Below are positions 1-8,900 of a stretch of 40,838 nucleotides of DNA, piece by piece. The stretch comes from Verrucomicrobiales bacterium (GTDB lineage Bacteria > Verrucomicrobiota > Verrucomicrobiia > Limisphaerales > JACDHS01). Every line of letters begins with the position of its first letter. Position 1 is the stretch's first letter. The notes below the pieces were generated by a model. That model saw nothing but the letters and a program-made list of their open reading frames with translations, had not been told where the DNA came from and made no database searches. Position numbers and translations under genes: made by a program. The DNA lies in NCBI GenBank assembly GCA_028293445.1, contig JAQGOU010000051.1, positions 1 through 40,838 on the forward strand, in the 5' to 3' direction.

Positions 1-200
1 GCGGCTCCTGTCCACGCGGTATCAAACGGACCGGTGTTCGTGATGCTGAAGTTCAGGCCGCTGGTATTCCAGGCGCCCGCGCCTCCTTCATTGGCCGTAT
101 CGCCACTCCAATACAAATCGGCGGCCCTGACGGCGGTTGAAAGCAGTATTGCGCAGCTGGCAATGAGACCGAAAGCCAGCCCTTTGCTGGCCTTGGACAT
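1..200 (-). CDS. Exported protein, N-terminal fragment (runs off left edge)
   Basis: Only the first 66 codons are inside the window. The ATG is at 198-200 on the minus strand. The translation opens with a lysine-containing n-region, a hydrophobic core (GLAFGLIASCAILLS) and a likely signal-peptidase site near AVRA/AD. The mature part then reads LYWSGDTANEGGAGAWNTSG, a Trp-Asp-Gly-rich pattern like the start of autotransporter-associated beta-strand repeats, which are common in large verrucomicrobial surface proteins. The signal peptide is seen directly. The beta-strand repeat assignment is an inference from about 35 residues and could be wrong. No clear Shine-Dalgarno sequence precedes the start. 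Confidence 0.55.
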   Translation of the reverse strand, partial: MSKASKGLAFGLIASCAILLSTAVRAADLYWSGDTANEGGAGAWNTSGLNFSITNTGPFDTAWTGA

Positions 201-394
201 TATAATTGGCAGACGAGACGATGGAGTTTTCATTGGATGGAGTTGTTGACTGGGTGATAAGCTCAAATGATAGTGATTTCTGGTCGCCAATACCAGCCGG
301 AAATTGCCTCCTGCCAAGCAGTGGGACTCAGAACGATCCAACCATTGAGCCTTACTTGCCTGCGCCAGTTGTTTCGCTTATCCCACCCGTCATT

Positions 395-935
395 TTGGCT
401 GGGAAATTTGGCCCCTTTTCCGTCTGCCCCTCACGGGCGCTTCCCGAAATTGGGCTGCGAAAAAATTCAGCCCATTTTGCTTCCCCAGAAAAGTTCTACA
501 AATATTTGGAGGTCTTGCCTTCCTCCGGAAAAGTTTCCACAGAAATTTGGGTCCGTCCGGACGCTCGGAAAAACTTTCTACAGATATTTCAAAGAATTTT
601 TGTTCCGCGAAAAACTTTTTTCGCGAAAATAATTTTCCCAAGGCCCGGAAAACTCTTCCACACATATTTCTCGGAATTCTGGTTCTGGGAAAAGTCTCCC
701 ACATATATTTCACGGAGTTTTGGTTCCGGGAAAAGGTCGCCGCACGTGTAGAAAAGTTTTCCAGCTCTCCGGAGACGTGAAATATATGAAATTTCTTTTT
801 CCAGCTCTCGGAAAAACTTTATTTACGTAAATAAATTTTTTCTGGGCGTCCCAAAGTCAGTTCTGACAAGAACTTAGACATTTTAGCCTTTTCCGGCGGG
901 TGAAAAATGCGTCAGGGGAAAAAAAGGCGAAAAAC
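395..935. repeat. Dispersed repeat block, copy 1, internal period about 41 bp
   Basis: This intergenic block recurs at 25114-25658 in the same orientation. One hand-aligned 80-bp stretch (481-560) matches 73 of 80 bases, and most differences are transitions. Inside, a GAAAA-led unit starts near 403, 446, 488, 528, 568, 609, 648, 689, 730, 772 and 811, so the period is 39-43 bp. Many units contain a short inverted repeat, such as GGAAAAGTTTCC near 527 and TTTTTTCGCGAAAA near 615. The last full unit (811-842) is a 32-bp near-perfect palindrome centred on TTTACGTAAA and ending in a T run. The period is not a multiple of three, so the open frames across the block are not good evidence of coding. 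Possible roles are transcription termination, protein binding or a structured RNA. Confidence 0.85.
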
Positions 936-1050
936 ATGCATTCCTTCTCATATCGCCTTCCAAAAACTTGGCCTAGATCGTCCAAAACGGGATCTTTTTG
1001 CCACGCCGCGAGCTTATTTGAGGGGGACCAGATCGTCGGGGGAGCTCGGT

Positions 1051-1163
1051 GGTTCGGAGTCCCGGCTTCAGCCGGCAAGGCACCGAACTGAGACCACGGT
1101 GAAACTTTTGCAAATGCCTGGGCAAATCGCACACGTTGCCGGCTGAAGCCGGGACTCCGAACC
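1051..1163. repeat. REP pair (REPIN-like), 28-bp perfect inverted repeat
   Basis: The left arm at 1051-1078 and the right arm at 1136-1163 are exact reverse complements over 28 bp, separated by 57 bp. Each arm contains GGAGTCCCGGCTTCAGCCGG or its complement. The part CCGGCTTCAGCCGG folds into a hairpin by itself. Paired, inverted, extragenic palindromes of this kind are known as REP doublets or REPINs and are moved by RAYT (Y1-type) transposases. The pair lies 22 bp downstream of the serine hydrolase stop codon. No RAYT gene is present in the window, so mobilisation would have to be in trans. Confidence 0.8.
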
Positions 1164-1184
1164 CCAAGCACACGATCAAGGCAA

Positions 1185-2300
1185 TCAATACTTATGCTCG
1201 GCAATCGACAGCGCAAAGATCTTGGCGACCTTCATGGCTGTGATCTCCTTGTTAAAAAGAAACGGGTCCGCTTCCTTGGCCGCCACCTTTCCCTGGCGAA
1301 CAGCATTGCGGAGCAGACCCTGACCGCCATTGCTGACGATCGCGACCACCGTACGGGAGGCAGGGTGCAAGAGCAGAATGGCCGTGCCGCCGAACGAGTC
1401 TCCTCCATGGAATAACGCGGGCGGCCTCACGAACCATCCCACCCCGTAATTCGTCAGCTTTCCGACCTCAGTCGTCTGTGAAGTGAAGAGTAAACGCCGC
1501 GACTCAGGTTTCAGAAAGCCCGGATGTACATGCGCGTTGCCGAACCGAACCATATCTTCCGCTGTCGAAAGAAATCCCCCGGCGGGCCACCCGTAACTCA
1601 GGTTCACCGTTGGCGCGACGAAGAACTTCCCCTCTGCGTTGGTTTCATAAAACTGCGTTCGTTGTGGATCCACGACGCCCGCCCGGTCAGGTCGAGTCTG
1701 AGTCAGGCCAAGCGGTTGAATCACGTTTTCTTCCATGTAACCGAGGAAATCCTGCTTCGCCGCAGACTCCATGACGGCGCCGATGAGATTGTAATTGTAT
1801 GAGCAATAACTGAACTTCGTGCCGGGCGGTGCTTCGAGCGGATCGGCTTCGAAGATCTTTAAGCCACTTCGTAAATCCGGGAATGGCGTATTAGACGAAG
1901 CCTCAGTCCCGCGATAATTGCGAATGCCACTGAGGTGACCCGCCAACAGTCTCGTGGTGATAACACCCTCCTTTTGCGGAAAATCAGGAACATATTCCTG
2001 CACCGGGGCATCCAGATCCAGTTGGTCACGCTCGACCAGTAACGCCAGTCCCGCTGCGGTCAACGGTTTGGAAACACTTCCAATGCGAAAGCGCGTTCCT
2101 CGCGTGACTGGAATATTTGCGGCCACATCGGCCAAACCGAATTCCTCTGTCCAAATCGTCGCGCCACCGACCGCTACGGCAATTGACATTCCCGGCACTT
2201 TGGTCGCCCATTCCGTCTGCACAATCGCACGTGCTTGCGAGATCGCCTCGGAGAGGGCCGCTGGCGCTGGTTCTGAAGAATCGCCAAGAGGTCGGTTCAT
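1185..2300 (-). CDS. Serine hydrolase, beta-lactamase class C / CubicO family
   Basis: This 371-residue protein belongs to the penicillin-binding-protein-like serine hydrolase family, whose members hydrolyse beta-lactams, D-amino peptides or small esters. The catalytic SxxK is seen in RIGSVSKPLTAAG, the second-motif tyrosine in YCSYNYNLIG, and the third motif as HGG in LFHGGDSFGG. The glycine pattern around GYGVGWF and GGQG also fits the family. There is no signal peptide, because the chain begins with a hydrophilic MNRPLGDSSEP stretch, so it is probably cytoplasmic unless the true start lies elsewhere. It starts 28 bp after the stop of the upstream small membrane-protein gene and is probably cotranscribed with it. 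The substrate cannot be read from sequence. The family call is secure; calling it a true beta-lactamase would not be justified. Confidence 0.88.
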   Translation of the reverse strand: MNRPLGDSSEPAPAALSEAISQARAIVQTEWATKVPGMSIAVAVGGATIWTEEFGLADVAANIPVTRGTRFRIGSVSKPLTAAGLALLVERDQLDLDAPVQEYVPDFPQKEGVITTRLLAGHLSGIRNYRGTEASSNTPFPDLRSGLKIFEADPLEAPPGTKFSYCSYNYNLIGAVMESAAKQDFLGYMEENVIQPLGLTQTRPDRAGVVDPQRTQFYETNAEGKFFVAPTVNLSYGWPAGGFLSTAEDMVRFGNAHVHPGFLKPESRRLLFTSQTTEVGKLTNYGVGWFVRPPALFHGGDSFGGTAILLLHPASRTVVAIVSNGGQGLLRNAVRQGKVAAKEADPFLFNKEITAMKVAKIFALSIAEHKY

Positions 2301-2328
2301 GTTTGCGTTCAGATTGTATTGCTCGCAG

Positions 2329-2871
2329 TTAATTGCGAGAGCCTTTGACCTCCAGAGGAAGTTCCAGGAAGCCGGAAATCAGATGGGCGACGGACGCCGC
2401 CTTGTCGGCTTCCTCAAAAGCCGCAAGTTCCAGATCATCCTTCGGCCCGACCAACGACAGCACCTGAAGCCGTACTCCGCCAAAGGGTCCTCGTTTTACT
2501 TCATTCATATTGAGCGATTGAAAAGAGTGCTTCGGATAAATGCGCGTTCGAAGCCGCAACCCCAATAAAGAGATGTGACGACTTATCGTGGAGTCAGTAG
2601 CCAGGATCAAATGGCGCGCCAGCATTGTGTAAGCGAGATACAGAGGGAAGCCGACGAACGCACAGTAACAAAACGCCAGGACCGATATTCCTGCGTAACG
2701 TTTCCACCCTTCAGCCATGGGCCGAATGCCTCCGAAGATCAGCACATACAAGCATAGCAACGCGATCGCCATGAGCGGGACGGAACCCAGAATTCTCACC
2801 ATCCACAAAGATTTTGCTTCTCGAATCGTGAGATTTCGATTCTGGATTTCGACGAAAACATTATCGGCCAC
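2329..2871 (-). CDS. Small membrane protein, unknown function
   Basis: This 180-residue protein starts at a GTG codon. After a hydrophilic N-terminus it has two hydrophobic helices, around residues 25-50 (LGSVPLMAIALLCLYVLIF) and 60-85 (GISVLAFCYCAFVGFPLYL). A soluble C-terminal half of about 95 residues follows. The topology of two helices plus a beta-rich tail resembles small PH-like or DUF-type bacterial membrane proteins, but no family is recognised with confidence. It sits between the giant two-lobed protein gene (gap 54 bp) and the serine hydrolase gene (gap 28 bp), all on the same strand, so the three may form one transcription unit. No strong Shine-Dalgarno sequence is visible before the GTG. 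Confidence 0.7.
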   Translation of the reverse strand: MADNVFVEIQNRNLTIREAKSLWMVRILGSVPLMAIALLCLYVLIFGGIRPMAEGWKRYAGISVLAFCYCAFVGFPLYLAYTMLARHLILATDSTISRHISLLGLRLRTRIYPKHSFQSLNMNEVKRGPFGGVRLQVLSLVGPKDDLELAAFEEADKAASVAHLISGFLELPLEVKGSRN

Positions 2872-2925
2872 TTGACCCGATCGTTAGCTCAAATCATCAA
2901 ACCTGCAATGTGCGAATGATTCGAT

Positions 2926-5900
2926 TTACGCAATCTTTGCGTTGCTCGTTTTATCCGTACGACGGGTGGTGACTGCGACAAATCCCCACAGCGCCAGAAA
3001 CCCAACAAAGCAACCGCCCAGACGCAACGGCCAGTTGGTCGTCTTCAAATTAAGGGCCGAAAACTCGACGGTCATCGGCTTGTTCACTTCCGTCTGCAGC
3101 ACCTGGGTGAACGAGCGTTGCACACCTCGCGTCGGCAGGTTGATATGCAGCGGCTGAAGTTTCGGTGTGGCAATTTCCTGCGCATCCTGCACCCGCACAC
3201 ATTGTAATTGCGCCACCTCGGCATCGTACTGAATGCCAAGATTGAGCTTCTCCTTTTCCATACTGGAAAGCGAATTCGCCAAGCTACCGTTGTTCACGAA
3301 GTCATTCTGCGCGGCGATCAGGTTGCTGCCCTGCGCCCGACGCAAATCGCGTTCGAGATCTTTCAATTCTTTGTCCTCGAAGTTGCCTCCCGCGACTTTG
3401 GCTTGAGCCTTCTTAAAGTCGCCCGCAGCCTCGTGATAATTCCCTTCGGCTAATTTGCGTTTCACATTTTGTACGTCGTTCTTCGCATCGGCCCGCAAGT
3501 TCGACCGCGCTTGTTTCTCCTGTTTGACATATTCAAACGATGAAAAACTGGCGACCTCGGCGATGACCACAGAACCTTCGCGCGTCATCGTTCCTTTGAA
3601 GTTGTCGTACTCATAATCAGGCGGCAGGAACAGATCCCAACGCGCGTTCTTCAACGGGGTGTCCAGCTTCGGCGACACCAGCGCAATTGAACCGCGCGTT
3701 TTTGGAAACGGGTTGGTGTTCACATAATTCAACACCACGGAAATGGCTGCGTCGGTGCCGGCGGATTGTTCAATTGGAATAAGAAGCTTGCTGGCACGCA
3801 TGCTCGGACGCACCGGTTGTCCGGCCACAAAAGCTGACCAGATCTTCGCACCGGCGGGTAATTCAACCTCCAGATATTGACGTCCATTATTCCGCACTGC
3901 GAGCGACATCTCCGTCATCGTTTGTCCATCGTCGGCAACGACGGTGCTCAGCTTGGCGCTCTCGACGAGCGCCTGCAAAACTTCAGCTTCCTCGAAGCGT
4001 TTGGCTTCCAACACGAGTTTGTAGCCCGGTCGCAGGTAGCGATAAACCAGCGCAGCAGTCTCGGTCGATTGCGCCCAGTCCGGCAACTCGTGACGATCCA
4101 TTTTCACCACGTCGGTGCTGGCATGTTCGGTGACCTGCTGAGGAGCTGTCGCCACGACGCTGATGAAACCGCTCTCACGCTCCACCCCTGCTGCATTCAC
4201 GGCAGCCACTTCGAACAAATTGGTTTTATTCCCGCGCGGCACTTCCCAGGTCACGGTCAATTCGTGCGTGCCGGACACTTTATTCTGCAACTCAATCTTC
4301 CAGAGTTCACCCACCTGATCTCGACGCCGGATATTCGCGCCCGTGATTTCCACGTTCTTCAGTGAAGCCGGAATTTTCAACTGCAACTCTTTGACCGGCG
4401 CGTTCTGAATATCGTAACGAACCAGCGCGCGCCCGCTCACGAGCACTTCGTTCATGGTAAGCGTGTTCATCACCTGCGCCCGAATCCACGGTTCGATTTT
4501 CTCCGTGGTGAGAGACAGCTTCCACGTCGAGTCGTTCTCAACGGAAACCAATTTGTAGGCAAGGACAGCACCACTGCGGTTCATATTCGCGGGAAGCGCT
4601 GTGGCAGGAATCTCAACCATCTTCTCAAAGCCAGCGGTCTTCAAAGAAATCCCTGCTTCAGAAGAAACCTCGACGAAGCCTGAAAGCTTCTCGGTGCCGA
4701 TTGGTTGCACGCCACTGAGCGAAATGGCTGCTCCTAAATCTTTGTAGGTCTGCACCAATTCCAGATGCAGCGCATAGGTGCCCATTTTCCGTTCTTTGAA
4801 AGTGATTTCCAAAATCCGTTTACCCTCTTCGGTCCGCTCAATGTGTTGCAACACGTCGTTACCTAAAACTTGCTGCACGCGATATCCCTCCGGCAACGCG
4901 ACGCGCAAGCCAAACACGCCGGCGCGTTTGATCGTATAATCGATGTAAGCAGCGAGATAAGTATCGTGTGTGGCAACGCGAAATGAATTGCGCGCGACCG
5001 CTTCCACCTTGGCCTGCACCATCTCGGCACGAATGCGTAGATCGAAATCAGTTTTGAAAAAGCGAAAGACGCTGAAGAGGTTTTCACTCTTCTGCGACGT
5101 CATCCGCGTGAATTCTTCCGCATCGACACGTTGTATCTCCTGAACTCCTTCCACAGAAAGACTCAACTCATCGGTGTTCCGCAACGCCAGCAGACCGGTC
5201 TCCCGTTTCACGTCCAGCGCATGTGGAACTTCGATTTTTGCGGTCGAGGGCGGGGTATCCAAAACTTTTTCGGTTTCAACGACCAGCTTGTAACCGGGCG
5301 AAACTCCCTTTGCTAATTCCACGGTCAAAATCGGCTCACCTTCTTTGGCCATTTCCCAGGTCCGGATATTTTCTCCTTCGACCCGCAGCAAACGTTGCCC
5401 CACCGCGAGGCGAATTTTCATCTGCCGCAACTCTCCCTGCGTCACTTGATAATCGAACGTCGTGCGGGTATTCACAACGCCGCCGCCGATCGTCACTACG
5501 TTCGCGTTTTGACAGAACACCGTGGCCGCAATATCGGCGGCGCGCTTCACTTTTGGCGTCCAGCGCAGTTCCACCTTTTCGTTCGCACCGAGCAACGCCT
5601 CGACTCGTGTCTGCTGCAGTTGATTGGTTTTCTTAAACGAGATTGCCGAGGGAAATTCCACGTCAGCATCCAATTGATCAATATTTACGGTCAACTGGCT
5701 CGCCAACGAGGGCGGCACGCCAAAGATCAATTCTCGTTTGGTAATGTCACCGCTGAGTTTCACGAGTAAACGCAATTGCAACGTCGTCTCGCCACGCTTG
5801 GCGACGACGGCCGAGATCGTTTTTCCATCGCGCACCAGGCGGACCTCGCCCGGTTTGGCTGCAAATTTTTCCACTACGACTTCCTCACCGAACAAAAGAA

Positions 5901-8900
5901 TCTTTTGTTCTGATGCTTTAGCCGAGATCTGCAAGGTCGCGTCGACTTGAGCAACACGATCGTTCACTTGCGCAATGTAGTTTGCAGAGAGGATTGAATA
6001 GGTGCCAACAGCGACAGGTTTGGTTTCCGCGACAACCGGTGAGACAGCATTCGCGTTCGCAACAAAGAAGGTCAAAGCGAGCAGCGCCACGATCGGCCCT
6101 GCGGAGGAATCAATGGTGGGCGGCACCATCAGGGGCACTTTGCGCGGCCAATATTTCCAGGCGAGATAAGCAATGCCGCTCAACAACAACGCCGGAACGA
6201 GAATGATCAATCCGATGTGCAGCAGACGCCAGGCGATCAGCAGACTTCCCACTGAACCGAACGCCAACACCAGGGCAATCGTGATGAGCAGGCTGCTCCG
6301 GCGTCCACGACGCCATTGCCTCCAGAACAGCAAAAGACCCGCCACGAAGGCGCACAGTTGCACCACCATCTGTGCCATTTGATAAACGCTCAGGCGCATG
6401 ATCTCGGTTTTAATTGCGAGTGGCTCGTCCAACACGTTCAGCACCTTCGTGAAGGTGAACGCACGACCTGCGCGAGGAATATCAATCCGAATGGAGCGGA
6501 TGCCCGCGGCCATCGGTTGGGGTGCGGCCACGGTCGGTGTCGGAGAGCTCATTGGAGCGGCCATGCTCCCCACCGTCGACCACCCATAGCTCGCATTTGT
6601 GGCGGTCGTAGTGAAGGTAGCCATTCCGCCACCGCTAACTAATCCATTTACCGACCGATTTGCTGTTTTGATACCGTCCATTGCCATATCCCCTGTTGCT
6701 GTGGCTGTTTGCTGCGGAACCTTCGCTGGCTCAGCGTAGAAACTGGACTGCTGACGCTCCACGGCCAGGCTTTGCTTTTGCGCCGCCATTTCCGATTGCG
6801 TGGCCAACAATGTGAAACCGCGATGGGACAAATCCGCGAATGTTTCACTGCTCACTTGCGACACACTGCCATCGGCATACAAGACGTTGCGCCCATGCCC
6901 GGAATCGGTGGGCGAATAGGCCACGACCGATTCGGGTTTCAATTGATCCAGCGATGCTGCCCCGCCCACGTAAACAAACCGCTGACCACTCTCGGGATCA
7001 ATCACGATCTTCTCGCTGCTGAGCTGTTCCGACATTTCCTCGAAGGATGCGGGCAGTTTATCCCCATTATCATTGGCGAACATGCGCATGCCGGTCCCAA
7101 TTTGTTTTAAGCTGCTGACGGAGTTGATCCGCTGGGCACGCGATTTCGCTTTCGATAACGCCGGCAAAAGCATTCCTGCCAGGGTGATGACAATCGCGAA
7201 AAGCCCAAGGACCGCAACCACGCCACTCCACCCGCGTCGAATGGCCGAACCAATTAACGCAATGAGAAGAACTGCGAATCCACCCACGACGACAATGGCA
7301 ATTCCCATTTCACGCAGGATGTGATGATAGAAATCCACAAACTCCTGCCAGGCATCGCGCAGATCGTATGTGGTGCCGCGCGCGACCGTCATGTTGCCGC
7401 CAAAGCCCGACAGCCGATAAGCATTCGGCGCGTAAAATTCCCATTCGGCGTACGTATTCGGCACATCGGTTTTTGGAGCGGTCAGGTGGATCGCCTGCGG
7501 CATCAGTGATTTCAGAAGCGGCTTCTGTTCTGCGTAAACAATATCCACGGCGAACGCTTCATCGCGGTTTTCGCCTCGCGGCAGAGAAACCAATAACCAT
7601 TCACCATCGCGCTCCGGTTTGGCCGACTGCCCATTGACGTAGCAGCTCCAGAAGGTCGCCCGGTCTGGCAATTGAAAGCGTTGAAACTGTTTGTCGTTGT
7701 TCTTCACCATGAACGACGCTTGCGTGAGCATCTCGCCGGCTTCGGTGAGGACGGTGGTGAGTTGCGTCCGATCGGTCACGGCGTCAAGAACGGTCACCTG
7801 TTCGAAACGATTCACATCGACCGCAAAGTCGTAATCATTCCCAGTGTAACGATAGGCCAGCAAAACCGACCGCGTAATCAACGCATGATCCGAAGCGTTC
7901 AATTCCGATTCGTCAATTCGACGCAACGGATCAGCGGCGGTTTTAACATTCAATTTCAAACTCGCCGCGCTGGTGACGGCGACGGAACCGTTCTCCCGTT
8001 CCACGTCCAAAGCATGAATTCCACCCAGGTGCAGGATGGCGTTCTTCGGATCAAACTGAATATCATAGGTCACGACCAGCGTGTAACCGCCCCAGACTTT
8101 GTCCTGCAAGCCGATGGTCCAGACGACGGAGTTTGTGTTCACCACCGACTCTTTGCGGCGGATGCTCGGCCCGGTGAACTCAACATTTTTCCATGACGAG
8201 GGAACTTTGACTTTGAATTCCTGCACGCCCTGATTCACGAGCCCATAACGAATGGTGGCGCTACCGCCGAGCAACCCATCACCGACCGTGACCAGATTGA
8301 AAATTTCTGCCACGACGCGAGCCGACAGTTTTTCCGCAGCCAAAGATAATTTCCAATCCGCCGCGTCCGCCGTGTAGGCAAGAGATTCATCCGTTTGACT
8401 GCCGATCGTATTGATCGGGACTTCGCGAACATTCCCGACCTCGATGGTCTTTGCCCGCACCCCGGCAATGGTGGCGACGCCGATATGTGCCGTCTCTTTT
8501 GTCGCTCCGGTCAGCCTTAACGGCATCACGACAATCTGTTCCGGAAACGTCTTGAACGGCTGCTCCAGTTGCACCGTGATTAGTCGTGCCCCCAGAACCC
8601 GCGCCGTAAAATTCAACCGCAACTTGCCGCCGCTCACCTGCCAGTCCTCCAACCCTTCACTCCGCACATCGGCAACCACCAATCCAGCCTGTGGCGTGAG
8701 TTCCAGAGTGTAGACGCCAGCTTTTTCCACCATCAGCACCAGCGTATGCGACACCAGCAACCGTGTTTCCTCCACACGGGTCGCAACGCGATCGGCGACG
8801 CTGATGACCGGTTCAATGCGTTTCAGTTTCAGTGCGATCGAAAAGGGCCGCGCATTAAATCGATAGGCCGCGAGCGAACCGTTTGCTGCATTCACCTGCC

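Noticed and set aside
206-751. Long open reading frame across the repeat block (and its counterpart at 25229-25600 with similar peptide)
   Set aside because: The similarity is explained by the duplicated DNA block. The internal period of about 41 bp is not a multiple of three, differences are spread over all codon positions, the opposite strand is open too, and there is no ribosome-binding site.
395-1163. Insertion sequence remnant
   Set aside because: No transposase fragment in any frame and no terminal inverted repeats at the block ends; the REP pair lies outside the block.
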